DNA of 64,000 nt from Acidobacteriota bacterium (GTDB lineage: Bacteria > Acidobacteriota > Terriglobia > Terriglobales > Acidobacteriaceae), in contig JAJXYY010000035.1 in the NCBI GenBank assembly GCA_021780315.1, positions 1 through 64,000 of the forward strand, given 5' to 3'. Each line of letters begins with the position of its first letter. Within the stretch, counting starts at the first letter, position 1. A program made the position numbers and the translations under genes. A model generated the notes under the pieces. That model did no database searches. It was not told the DNA's origin and worked only from the letters and a program-made list of their open reading frames with translations. This document shows, piece by piece, positions 24,743-33,045 of the stretch.

Positions 24743-25519
24743 TTACTTCGGTTCACTGGGCTTAGGCTCCGCTGCCCCGCCCCCACTTCCAGCAGCCGGA
24801 CCATTCGCCCCCTGCCTCCTCTGTCGCCCTGCTCCCGGAGCACTCACCCCCAGCACCGTCGGCACAAACACCCCGCCCTTCAAAGCTCCCTGCGCCATCA
24901 CCGAATCCCCCACCTTCACATCCGGCAGCGTAATACTCTCCCCACTAGCCGCCGCTACCGGCCCGCTACTCATCCCGCCAAACCCACCCATCCCCCGCAT
25001 CCCTCGTCGAAACGAAGTCCCTTCATCCACCTCAATCACCTGCGACACCCCATCCGGGCGCAGCACCGTAATCTTTACCTCATCGATCCCTGTGATCTTC
25101 CCCACGATGTATACCTTTCCCAACCCCTCGCGCACCTTCTTTGCCTGCTCCGCGTCCACAATCATCACCACCGCGGCATGCAGCGTCTTGGCCGACGCAT
25201 CGCCCACGCCCATCGCCCCCACGCTGTCACCCACATGGATGCTTCCCCACTGCGCCGGCTGCCGGTCCTTCATGTAACGCGTATTCGAAGTCACCGCAAT
25301 TCGGTACGTCTCACCCAACTCCGTCTTCACCGTCAACTGCTCGGCTGTCGCTGCCGTCACCGTCCCCACAATCCGCTGCGCACCACCCAGCCCCGCACCA
25401 GCCTGCGCATCTCCCCCCGATCCCGCAGCGCCTTCCTGCCCAAACCCGCCCTGCCCCCAACCCAGAGATGTCGTTACCAGCACCATCACCATCGCCCACA
25501 CCGTCCTGCGCATCGCCAT
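24743..25519 (-). CDS. Exported DUF5666-like protein
   Basis: A 258-residue protein with a signal peptide (TVWAMVMVLVTTSLGWGQ) and two or three small beta-barrel units: RIVGTVTAATAEQLTVKTELGETYRIAV..NTRY, VYIVGKITGIDEVKITVLRPDGVSQVIEVDEGTSF and VKVGDSVMAQGALKGGVFVPTVLGV. These repeats of a G-x-V-x-x-(h)-x-VKT pattern resemble DUF5666/OB-like exported domains. The ends are Gly/Pro-rich and disordered. The start at 25519 has GAGGGA 8 nt upstream; an alternative is 25552. It is the first gene of the operon with the TonB receptor and VWFA gene. Function unknown. Confidence 0.75.
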   Translation of the reverse strand: MAMRRTVWAMVMVLVTTSLGWGQGGFGQEGAAGSGGDAQAGAGLGGAQRIVGTVTAATAEQLTVKTELGETYRIAVTSNTRYMKDRQPAQWGSIHVGDSVGAMGVGDASAKTLHAAVVMIVDAEQAKKVREGLGKVYIVGKITGIDEVKITVLRPDGVSQVIEVDEGTSFRRGMRGMGGFGGMSSGPVAAASGESITLPDVKVGDSVMAQGALKGGVFVPTVLGVSAPGAGRQRRQGANGPAAGSGGGAAEPKPSEPK

Positions 25520-25552
25520 CACGTCTATCCCTCGCTGCTGTCGCCACCACAA

Positions 25553-25731
25553 TGCTCACCGGCTACGCTGCAGATACAGACGGCTCACCCCGGCGAAAGA
25601 CGCTTAACCACTGCAAATACACACCTGGTCGGCACCCACGTCGAGATACCCCCAGCGCCAGTCCCTTACCCCACAATAATTTCCGCAGCCATTCACCCCA
25701 CCTTGCTCCGCACCTGCACTACACTAGCGCC
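25553..25731. other. Divergent intergenic region
   Basis: This stretch holds the promoters for the minus-strand DUF5666 operon and the plus-strand VIT-family gene. No individual promoter or operator stands out. Confidence 0.35.
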
Positions 25732-26442
25732 ATGCACGATATTGCCGACACCTCCCACAACGAAACTCACTTCGAATCCACAGAGACCGTTCGCGACATC
25801 GTCATCGGACTATCCGATGGTCTCACCGTCCCCTTCGCACTCGCCGCAGGTCTCTCCGGTGTCGCCGCCTCTCACATCGTCGTCGTCGCCGGTCTAGCCG
25901 AGATCGCCGCCGGCTCCATCGCCATGGGTCTCGGTGGCTACCTCGCCGCCCGCGGAGATGTCGAACACTACGACTCCGAGCGCAAGCGGGAAGAGCGAGA
26001 GATCATCGAACGCACCCGCGACGAAGAAGAAGAGATCTATGAGATCTTCGAGCAGTACAACGTTGATCGTACCGCTGCCACACCCGTCCTCAATGCCCTC
26101 AAGCAGAACCCCACCGCCTGGGTCGACTTCATGATGCGCTTCGAACTCGGCCTTGAAAAACCCGCCACCAACCGCGCCCATCGTTCCGCCCTCACCATCG
26201 CCATCTCCTACGTCATGGGCGGCTTCGTTCCGCTGCTCCCCTACATCTTTGTCACCGACTCCGCCGAAGCACTCAAGCTCTCGGTCGCAATCACCCTGCT
26301 CGCCCTCGCCATCTTCGGTGCTATCAAAGGTATGCTCGTCGGAACCGGTTGGCTCCGCAGCGCCATCCAGACCACACTCATCGGTGGCGTCGCCGCTGCA
26401 GCGGCCTACGGTCTCGCTCGCCTTCTTAACGCCCACGCGTAA
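25732..26442 (+). CDS. VIT/CCC1-family (vacuolar iron transporter-like) membrane protein
   Basis: A 236-residue VIT-family membrane protein, likely exporting Fe2+ or Mn2+ across the inner membrane. The N-terminus has the diagnostic ETVRDIVIGLSDGLTVPFALAAGLSG (TM1, with the conserved D-G-L) and then AEIAAGSIAMGLGGYLAARGD (TM2). A charged Glu-rich cytosolic helix follows (ERKREEREIIERTRDEEEEI), the metal-binding stretch of the family, then three more helices with YVMGGFVPLLPYIF. The ATG at 25732 was chosen by the family start; the frame is open far upstream but reads as low-complexity non-coding sequence. 72 nt ahead of egtB. Confidence 0.88.
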   Translation: MHDIADTSHNETHFESTETVRDIVIGLSDGLTVPFALAAGLSGVAASHIVVVAGLAEIAAGSIAMGLGGYLAARGDVEHYDSERKREEREIIERTRDEEEEIYEIFEQYNVDRTAATPVLNALKQNPTAWVDFMMRFELGLEKPATNRAHRSALTIAISYVMGGFVPLLPYIFVTDSAEALKLSVAITLLALAIFGAIKGMLVGTGWLRSAIQTTLIGGVAAAAAYGLARLLNAHA

Positions 26443-26514
26443 CCGGAGCACATCTGTCTGCATCCAATCGCCAGTACGACTAGATCCATTACTCTCCGTG
26501 GCATCGAGACTCTC

Positions 26515-27849
26515 ATGACTGACCCCAGCAGCATCTCCGCCACCGTCGCTACACCCGCACTCCTCGATCGCTACGGCGCCGTGCGCAACGCCACCACCAG
26601 CTTCTGTCGACCACTCTCACCCGAAGATCTCATGGTCCAGTCCTGCCCCGAGGCCAGCCCCGTCAAATGGCACCTCGCCCACACCAGTTGGTTCTTTGAG
26701 ACCTTCGTCCTCCGTGAGTTCCTCGCCGGCTACCAACCCTTCCATCCCGACTTCCTCTGGCTCTTCAACAGCTACTACAACTCGCTCGGTGATATGCCGG
26801 AAAAAAAACTCCGCGCTTCCTTCTCTCGCCCGCCGCTCGAGACCATCCTCGCCTACCGCACCCACGTCGACTCCGCCATAGCCACTCTCCTCCAAGACCC
26901 GCTCGAAGACGAAGCCGCTCGCCGCATCGTCCTTGGCCTCCAGCACGAGCAGCAGCACCTCGAACTCATCGCCACCGACATCAAGCACGCCCTCTTCACC
27001 AATCCTCTCCACCCCGCTTTCCTCGCTGCGCCTGCACCGCCCTCCAGCCCCGCGCTCGCCCCACCTCAGGAATGGGTCAGCTTCCCCGGCGGACTCGTCT
27101 CCGTCGGCATTACCCCCAACCCCGCCGACAACGCCGCCTTCGCCTTCGACAACGAGTCCCCCCGCCACCAGGTCTTCCTCCAGCCTTTCGCCCTCAGTAC
27201 TCGCCTCGTTACCTGCGCTGAGTACCTCGCCTTCCTCGACGATGGCGGCTACTCCCGCCCCGAACTCTGGCTCTCCGAAGGTTGGATCACCCTCCGCGAC
27301 CAGGGCTGGCAGGCTCCGCTCTACTGGCACCACGACTCCGCCACCCAATCCGGCTGGTCCATCGACACCCTCTACGGCTTCCAGCCTCTCGACGACCTCT
27401 CCGAAACCCCCGTCTGCCACCTCAGCTTCTTCGAGGCCGATGCCTTCGCCCGCTGGTCTTCCCTCACCAACCCCGGCCATCGCCTCCCCACCGAGTTTGA
27501 GTGGGAGCACGCCGCCAGCCATCACCTGCCGCCCTCCACTGCCACCAGCCACCTCGACCCCAACCACCTCCACCCCACTCCCGCTACCAACACCTCCGGC
27601 CTCCAGCAGCTCTTCGGAGAGCTCTGGCAGTGGACCGCCAGTGGCTACACCGGATACCCCGGCTACCACCCCCTCCCAGGAGCCCTCGGCGAGTACAACG
27701 GCAAGTTCATGTCCTCCCAGATCGTCCTTCGAGGAAGCTCCTGCGTCACCCCGCCCTCCCACGCACGCCTCACCTACCGCAACTTCTTCTCCCCCGCCAC
27801 CCGCTGGCAGTTCTCCGGCTTGCGCCTCGCTCAGGACCCGGCCCTATGA
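26515..27849 (+). CDS. egtB: Ergothioneine biosynthesis sulfoxide synthase EgtB
   Basis: A non-haem iron enzyme that couples the trimethylhistidine (hercynine) product of EgtD with gamma-glutamylcysteine or cysteine to give a sulfoxide in ergothioneine synthesis. The 444-residue protein has an N-terminal DinB-like four-helix domain with iron-ligand histidines (WHLAHTSWFFETF at ~52-64; QHEQQHLEL at 143-151). A C-terminal FGE-sulfatase-type (C-lectin) domain follows, with EWVSFPGG, LPTEFEWEHAA, GELWQWTASGY and a final RLTYRNFF..ATRWQFSGLRLA. The start codon is 4 nt after an in-frame region without conservation. The stop overlaps the egtD start (ATGA), indicating translational coupling. Confidence 0.93.
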   Translation: MTDPSSISATVATPALLDRYGAVRNATTSFCRPLSPEDLMVQSCPEASPVKWHLAHTSWFFETFVLREFLAGYQPFHPDFLWLFNSYYNSLGDMPEKKLRASFSRPPLETILAYRTHVDSAIATLLQDPLEDEAARRIVLGLQHEQQHLELIATDIKHALFTNPLHPAFLAAPAPPSSPALAPPQEWVSFPGGLVSVGITPNPADNAAFAFDNESPRHQVFLQPFALSTRLVTCAEYLAFLDDGGYSRPELWLSEGWITLRDQGWQAPLYWHHDSATQSGWSIDTLYGFQPLDDLSETPVCHLSFFEADAFARWSSLTNPGHRLPTEFEWEHAASHHLPPSTATSHLDPNHLHPTPATNTSGLQQLFGELWQWTASGYTGYPGYHPLPGALGEYNGKFMSSQIVLRGSSCVTPPSHARLTYRNFFSPATRWQFSGLRLAQDPAL

Positions 27850-28865
27850 CCCCACCCTCCCTCCTGGAAGAGTCCCTCTCACCTGTCCTCCAGGCCGTCG
27901 CACGCGAGGCCCGCACCGGCCTCACCGCCACCCCGAAATCCCTCTCCCCCTGGCTCTTCTACGACGCCGCCGGCTCCCATCTCTTCGAGCAGATTACTCA
28001 ACTCCCCGAGTACTACCTCACCCGCACCGAGCGCAGCATCTTCACCGCCCACGCCGATGACATCATCGCCCGCGCCGCCGCCGCTTCGCCCCACCCCGCC
28101 ACCCTAACCCTCATCGAACTCGGTGCAGGCTCCGCAACCAAAACCGGCATCCTCCTCCGGGCCGCCGTCCGCCAGCAGGGAACCGTCGTCTACCAGCCCG
28201 TAGACGTCTCCGAGTCTGCCCTCGCAGCCGCCACCGAAAACATCCTCACCAACATCCCCGGCGTCACCGTCCGCAGCCAGCTAGCCGACTACACCACTCA
28301 GCCCCTGCCCGAAGACCGCCTCCCCAACACCCGCACTCTTGCCCTCTACATCGGCTCCAGCATCGGCAACTTCGCCCCCGCCGACGCCACGCAGGTCCTC
28401 GTCAACCTCCGCTCTCAGCTCCAGCCCGGAGACCAACTCCTCCTCGGCACCGATCTCGCCCCCAGCTCCCACAAATCACCCGCCGACCTACTCAGCGCCT
28501 ACGACGACGCCGCCGGTATCACCGCTGCCTTCAATCTCAATCTCCTCACCCGCCTCAACCGCGACCTTGGAGCCAACTTCCGCCTCGCCAACTTCCGTCA
28601 CCAGGCCCGCTGGAACCCCACCCACTCCCGTATCGAAATGCACCTCGAATCCCTCGCACGGCAAACCGTGGTCATCCCCGCCAACTCCACCGGCCCCACC
28701 CTCACCCTGCACCTCGTCCCAGGCGAAACCATTCACACCGAAAACAGTTACAAATTCACCGCCACCGCCATCACCCATCTCCTCAGCCCCGCCAGCTTCA
28801 CCCCTACCCACACCTGGCAAGACCCCCAACACCGCTTCGCCGTTACCCTCGCCACCGCGATCTAA
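27846..28865 (+). CDS. egtD: L-histidine N-alpha-methyltransferase EgtD
   Basis: S-adenosylmethionine-dependent trimethylation of the histidine alpha-amino group to hercynine, the first step of ergothioneine synthesis. The 339-residue protein has the family N-terminus PKSLSPWLFYDAAGSHLFEQITQLPEYYLTRTE, the SAM motif LIELGAGSATKT, and TLALYIGSSIGNF. The C-terminal histidine-binding module is also present (FNLNLLTRLNRDLGANF, FRHQARWNP, RIEMHLES). The ATG at 27846 overlaps the egtB stop by 4 bases. No egtA, egtC or egtE is seen, so this is a two-gene bacterial arrangement, and the C-S lyase must be elsewhere or absent. Converges with moaC at 18 nt. Confidence 0.94.
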   Translation: MTPPSLLEESLSPVLQAVAREARTGLTATPKSLSPWLFYDAAGSHLFEQITQLPEYYLTRTERSIFTAHADDIIARAAAASPHPATLTLIELGAGSATKTGILLRAAVRQQGTVVYQPVDVSESALAAATENILTNIPGVTVRSQLADYTTQPLPEDRLPNTRTLALYIGSSIGNFAPADATQVLVNLRSQLQPGDQLLLGTDLAPSSHKSPADLLSAYDDAAGITAAFNLNLLTRLNRDLGANFRLANFRHQARWNPTHSRIEMHLESLARQTVVIPANSTGPTLTLHLVPGETIHTENSYKFTATAITHLLSPASFTPTHTWQDPQHRFAVTLATAI

Positions 28866-28883
28866 CCCACTCCACTCCGACGT

Positions 28884-29369
28884 CTACCCTCTGTCCCTCC
28901 GATACTCCCCACTCTTCCCCCCGCTCTTCCGCAGCAGCACCACCTCACGTATCCGAATCCCCTTATCCAGCGCCTTGGTCATGTCATAGACCGTCAACGC
29001 CGCCACCGAGGCCGCCACCATCGCCTCCATCTCTACCCCTGTCCCCGCCACCGTCGCCGCCGTCGCTTCAATCGCCACACCCCCCGCCACTACCGTCGCC
29101 TGCACATCCACAAAACTCAGCGCCAGCGGATGACACATCGGGATCAGCTCCGAAGTCTTCTTCGCCGCCTGCATCCCCGCAAACCGTGCCACCTCCAGTG
29201 GGTTCCCTTTGGGATTCTGTGGCAACGCCGCCAGCACCGCCTCGCTCAACTCTACAAACGCCGCCGCCACCGCTTCCCGCCGCGTCTCCGCCTTCGCGCT
29301 CACATCCACCATGTGCGCCTGCCCCGCCTCGTCATAATGCGATAGCTTCTCAACCGGTATCTCGCTCAT
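28884..29369 (-). CDS. moaC: Cyclic pyranopterin monophosphate synthase MoaC
   Basis: Converts the 3',8-cyclo-GTP formed by MoaA to cyclic pyranopterin monophosphate in molybdenum cofactor biosynthesis. The 161-residue protein has all family landmarks: MVDVSAKAETRREA, AKKTSELIPMCHPL, GVEMEAMVAASVAALTVYDMTK and the C-terminal KGIRIREVVLLRKSGGKSG. This is the typical length (~160). It starts 9 nt downstream of the moeA stop, so the two genes form a cofactor operon. moaA, moaD and moaE are not in the window. Confidence 0.96.
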   Translation of the reverse strand: MSEIPVEKLSHYDEAGQAHMVDVSAKAETRREAVAAAFVELSEAVLAALPQNPKGNPLEVARFAGMQAAKKTSELIPMCHPLALSFVDVQATVVAGGVAIEATAATVAGTGVEMEAMVAASVAALTVYDMTKALDKGIRIREVVLLRKSGGKSGEYRRDRG

Positions 29370-29378
29370 CTCGCCATC

Positions 29379-30632
29379 CTATCGAATCATCACTGTAATC
29401 ACATCTCCCACTTCAAACTGCTCCACCTCCGGCGGCAGCACTGCATAGCAGTTTGCTCGCGCATTCGCCCCCATATCCCCCGATCCCTGCCACTTCACCA
29501 GCGTCACCGCCGGCCGCATCCGGTCATACCGCACCTGCGCTGGAAGCACCCGCATCACACCTGCTCTACCCGCCACCGCCTCGCCCATCGTCGCTTGCAG
29601 AAACCGCGGACCACTCGCTCCCGCACCACCCATCGCCCGCACCAGCGGTACACCAAAGCATCGGAACGTCACCTGCGTCGAAACCGGATTCCCCGGCAAC
29701 CCCAAAAAGTACTGTTGTTTCGCACCACCTCGTGCTGGCAACCGCCCAAACACCACCGGCTTTCCCGGCTGCATCTTCACTCCCGTAAAGAAAAACTCCG
29801 CCCCCATCTCCGTCAACACCTCCTCCACCAAGTCATACTCCCCCATCGATACGCCCCCCGACAGTACCAGCAACTCGGCCTCCCTTGCCTCCCGCACAAT
29901 CGCCTCAAGCGCCTCCTTGCGATCCGCAGCTACCGGCATCCGCATCGCTACTCCGCCAGCCTCCTCCACCATCGCCGCAATCCCGTAGCTGTTTGAATTC
30001 CATATCTGTCCCGCACCCAGCACCGCACCCGCTCTGTCCAACTCCACCAACTCATCGCCCGTCGCCACAATCGCCACCCGCGGACGCACAAACACCACCA
30101 ACTCCGCACACCCACACCCCGCCGCCAGCGCAATCTCCGCCGCCCCCATCACGCTACCCCTATCCAGCACCGTATCTCCCGCTCTGGCCTCCGCTCCACG
30201 CGGCACCACATTCTCTCCCGCCTTCACCGCCCGCCCCCCCGCCAACCGAACCCCATTCGCCTCCCGCTCCACATGCTCTACCATCACCACCGCATCCGCC
30301 CCTGCCGGAACCGCCGCACCAGTCATAATCTCGACCGCGCACCCCCGTTCCACCACCCCACCCAGCCAGGTCTCGCCCGCCCGCACCTGCCCCAACACCC
30401 GCAACGTCCTACTCCCACCCGCATCCTCCGCCCGTACCGCAAACCCATCTCGCGTCGAGCGGTCGAACGCTGGCTGATCCCGGTCGGCCCGAACCGCCTC
30501 TGCCAGCACCCGCCCACGACACGCCTGCAGCGGCAACCGCTCCACGCCACCGCCCCCTACCGTGCCCGCATGACCCAGTACCATCGCCAACGCAGCATCA
30601 AAATCCAACACCACCAACGGCGTCTTATCCAT
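29379..30632 (-). CDS. moeA: Molybdopterin molybdenumtransferase MoeA
   Basis: Inserts molybdate into adenylated molybdopterin to make active molybdenum cofactor. The 417-residue protein shows the MoeA order: N-terminal LPLQACRGRVLAEAVRADRDQPAFDRSTRDGFAVRAED, EIMTGAAVPAGADAVVMVEH, the MoCF-fold domain with VAIVATGDEL, WNSNSYGI, VLSGGVSMGEYDLVEEVL and LPGNPVST, and a C-terminal beta domain. The ATG at 30632 follows a GAAGGGG-rich leader and matches the family start; upstream codons (to 30770) are an unrelated basic stretch. Operon with moaC downstream. Confidence 0.95.
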   Translation of the reverse strand: MDKTPLVVLDFDAALAMVLGHAGTVGGGGVERLPLQACRGRVLAEAVRADRDQPAFDRSTRDGFAVRAEDAGGSRTLRVLGQVRAGETWLGGVVERGCAVEIMTGAAVPAGADAVVMVEHVEREANGVRLAGGRAVKAGENVVPRGAEARAGDTVLDRGSVMGAAEIALAAGCGCAELVVFVRPRVAIVATGDELVELDRAGAVLGAGQIWNSNSYGIAAMVEEAGGVAMRMPVAADRKEALEAIVREAREAELLVLSGGVSMGEYDLVEEVLTEMGAEFFFTGVKMQPGKPVVFGRLPARGGAKQQYFLGLPGNPVSTQVTFRCFGVPLVRAMGGAGASGPRFLQATMGEAVAGRAGVMRVLPAQVRYDRMRPAVTLVKWQGSGDMGANARANCYAVLPPEVEQFEVGDVITVMIR

Positions 30633-30672
30633 CTCACACCCCTTCACCTGCACCACAGGAAAATACAAAATA

Positions 30673-30700
30673 AAGCCCCGGGCTGCATCGCCCGGGGCTT
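30673..30700 (-). terminator. Rho-independent terminator of the TPR gene at 30724-31911
   Basis: AAGCCCCGGGC, loop, GCCCGGGGCTT: an 11-bp GC-rich stem. Reading on the minus strand it is followed by a T-rich run (TTATTTTGTATTTT). It lies 24 nt after the TPR stop and 41 nt before the moeA start. Confidence 0.85.
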
Positions 30701-30723
30701 CATCCACGTCCACTTCTGTTGAC

Positions 30724-31911
30724 CTACTTCTTCTTGCCAGCCTTGTAGGTCGATTCCACCTTCGCGCCAATACCGCTCAGAATGGCCTTCACCTCTTCCG
30801 CACGCGGACCGGTCGGAACCAGCTCCAGATAGCTCTGGTAAGCCTCCACGCATCCCGGAGGAGCCGTGATCTTCTGCGTCTTCGGATCGACCGTAGCCTT
30901 CGGAATCAACGCCTGACCCTTGATGTAGTAAGCGTCCGCACGCTTCGGATCGGCAGCAATCGCCTTGTCCGCCGCAGCTGCTGCCCCATCCATCTGGCCC
31001 ATGTTGTAGAACGTCGCAGCCTCGTTGTAGTAGTACGTCCCCGCGCTGGTCGGCAGAGCTTTCGCAGCCGCATCATACGCATCCGCCGCACCCTTCACGT
31101 CGCCTTCCTTGATCAGAGCCTGACCCAACTGGCTATACGCAACTCCCGCCGTCTCTGGGCTAGGCTTCTTCGCCGCTGCATTCAGATCCGCAGCCTTCTT
31201 GTACGAGGCCGCCGCATCCGTGTACTTCTGCACAATCGCCGGATCGTTCGCAGGCTTACCTGCCGCCTTCGCCGCCTTCGCATCGGTATCCGCAGAACCC
31301 AACTGCCCATCGGCTAGCGCAATCCACAGAATCGCCTCGTCCGGCTTCGTCGTCGTCGCCTGCTGCATCGCCGTAATCGCCGAGGCATAATTACCCGACT
31401 TATTATCGGCGCGCGCTTGCTGCAACAATGCATTCAGGTTCGCAATCTTCGAGTTCGCCGCCATCACCTCAGCGTTCTTCTTACGGAACTCTTCCAACTG
31501 CTTCTTCTCTTCCGGCGTCATCTTGTCGATATATTCCTTGCGCGACATATCGAAATTCAACGTCTTGTCTTCACCCGCCGCAAACACCACGCTCTCAACA
31601 AAATCCAGGCTCTTGTCTTCGACAAACACGATCGCCACATAGTTGTTCGGGGCAATCCCGGTGCCGGTATAGTCGCCCGTCGCCGAGATCGGGAAGGTGT
31701 ACGCATACTTGCGGTTCTTCGGATCGGACGTCCGGTCCGTCGTCAGCCGAACTTCACCCCGCGTCAGCGGTGCCCCAATCGCATTGTTCACATGGCCATG
31801 AACGCTGGCCGGCTTGTCCTGCGCCATCGCACGCAAGGTCTGTCCCATCACCAGTACTGCCAGTAGCGCTACAGCCAGAATGTTGCCCAACTTCAATCCA
31901 GATCGCTTCAT
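30724..31911 (-). CDS. Exported TPR protein with N-terminal beta-sandwich
   Basis: A 395-residue protein with a signal peptide (LGNILAVALLAVLVMGQTLRAMAQ) and an N-terminal carboxypeptidase-regulatory-like fold (~32-110: ASVHGHVNNAIGAPLTRGEVRL, then NYVAIVFVEDKSLDF). A charged helix with KEYIDKMTPEEKKQLEEFRKK comes next, and then TPR-type repeats to the end, e.g. ARADNKSGNYASAITAMQQA, QLGQALIKEGDVKGAADAYDAA and YYNEAATFYNMGQMDGAAAAADKAI. It has the look of an abundant periplasmic or surface protein; codon usage is highly biased. Not recognised beyond these folds. It has its own terminator (30673-30700). Confidence 0.82.
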   Translation of the reverse strand: MKRSGLKLGNILAVALLAVLVMGQTLRAMAQDKPASVHGHVNNAIGAPLTRGEVRLTTDRTSDPKNRKYAYTFPISATGDYTGTGIAPNNYVAIVFVEDKSLDFVESVVFAAGEDKTLNFDMSRKEYIDKMTPEEKKQLEEFRKKNAEVMAANSKIANLNALLQQARADNKSGNYASAITAMQQATTTKPDEAILWIALADGQLGSADTDAKAAKAAGKPANDPAIVQKYTDAAASYKKAADLNAAAKKPSPETAGVAYSQLGQALIKEGDVKGAADAYDAAAKALPTSAGTYYYNEAATFYNMGQMDGAAAAADKAIAADPKRADAYYIKGQALIPKATVDPKTQKITAPPGCVEAYQSYLELVPTGPRAEEVKAILSGIGAKVESTYKAGKKK

Positions 31912-32006
31912 AGGTCCTTCGTCTCCTGCGTCATGTCCCAGACGCTTAATCTCGTACTACCCTTCGCAGCTACTTCTCTTTCTCTCGCTGGTTCTCGAAA
32001 AAAACT
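31912..32006. other. Short intergenic region
   Basis: It holds the presumed promoter of the TPR gene at its left side and the 3' end of the queC transcript at its right. No site is distinct enough to call. Confidence 0.3.
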
Positions 32007-32729
32007 TCACCCTGCCTGTATGTATGGTAGCGGATCAGCGGCACCAGCTTCGCGAAATGCTCTCAGCCGCAACACGCAGCTCTCACACACCCCGCAAGCT
32101 TCGGTTTCACCCGAATAGCATGACCAACTTACATGCAATGGTGCGCCCAGTTCAACTCCCAGCCGCACAATCTCGCTCTTCTTCATCCCAATCAACGGAG
32201 TCTCCACCCGGATATCCCCCTCCTTCGTACCCTCACGAATCAGCTCATTGAACGCTGCATAGTACGCCGGTCGGCAGTCCGGATAGCCCGAACTGTCCTG
32301 CTCCACCGCCCCAATTATCACCGTCCCGGCACCCAGCACCTCCGCCCAACTCACCGCAGCCGAAAGAAAATGCGCATTCCGAAACGGGACATACGTCACC
32401 GGGACCTCACCGCCCGCGCGCGCGCTCATCCCCGCATCCTCCACCGGAGCCTCCGGCACCGCGATCCCCGCATCCGTCAGCGCGGACCCGCCAATCCGCC
32501 GGAACAGATCCATCTTCAGCGCCATCAACTCCTTCACCCCAACCAGCCGCGCCACCTCCTGCGCCGACCGCAACTCCCGCGCCTCAGTCCGCTGCCCGTA
32601 GCTGAAGTGCAGCGCATAGACCTCATAGTCCCGCGCCGCCAGCGTCGTGCACACGCACGAGTCCATCCCACCCGAAAGACACACCACCGCCCGCGGCCGC
32701 TCCACGCCTGTCTTATTCGCCAAACTCAT
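32007..32729 (-). CDS. queC: 7-cyano-7-deazaguanine synthase QueC
   Basis: Makes preQ0 from 7-carboxy-7-deazaguanine with ATP and ammonia in queuosine/7-deazapurine synthesis. The 240-residue protein starts with the PP-loop ATP-binding motif CLSGGMDSCV, continues with LHFSYGQR, VPFRNAHFLSAAVSWAE and GAVEQDSSGYPDCRPAYYAAFNEL, and ends in four zinc-binding cysteines (SCYSGETEACGVCESCVLR). The first 17 bases overlap the end of the DUF2007 gene, implying coupling. queD and queE are located together 16 kb away on the other strand. Confidence 0.96.
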   Translation of the reverse strand: MSLANKTGVERPRAVVCLSGGMDSCVCTTLAARDYEVYALHFSYGQRTEARELRSAQEVARLVGVKELMALKMDLFRRIGGSALTDAGIAVPEAPVEDAGMSARAGGEVPVTYVPFRNAHFLSAAVSWAEVLGAGTVIIGAVEQDSSGYPDCRPAYYAAFNELIREGTKEGDIRVETPLIGMKKSEIVRLGVELGAPLHVSWSCYSGETEACGVCESCVLRLRAFREAGAADPLPYIQAG

Positions 32730-32973
32730 CCGCCTCCCCTACCTCATTCCCCGCGCTGTCCAGCAACGCTCTCGCTGCCGCTTCATCCTTCCGATGCACC
32801 TGCAGGCGCACCCGAAATGCCAGCGCCAGCATGTTGTTTGCATTCTCCCCCTGCAGAAAACACTCGATCCCCGCCGACTCCAGCATCCCCTTCGCCATCT
32901 GCGCGTTCACCGGCTCCAGAAACTTCCCCACCGTTACATAATTCTCTGCGTCCTGAACCCCAGTCTCCGTCAT
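32713..32973 (-). CDS. Small DUF2007-domain protein
   Basis: An 86-residue protein with NYVTVGKFLEPVNAQMAKGMLESAGIECFLQGENANNM and then FRVRLQVHRKDEAAARALLD. This is the beta-alpha-beta DUF2007 fold, often described as a putative signal-transducing protein, with no defined activity. It overlaps the start of queC by 17 bp. It is the last but one gene of the long minus-strand envelope block and may link expression of queC to it. Confidence 0.8.
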   Translation of the reverse strand: MTETGVQDAENYVTVGKFLEPVNAQMAKGMLESAGIECFLQGENANNMLALAFRVRLQVHRKDEAAARALLDSAGNEVGEADEFGE

Positions 32974-33045
32974 CGTCTCCCCTTCACGTATCGAAACTCT
33001 TTCTGAATCCCACTTCCCATCAGATGCACCAAATGACCACTCCGC

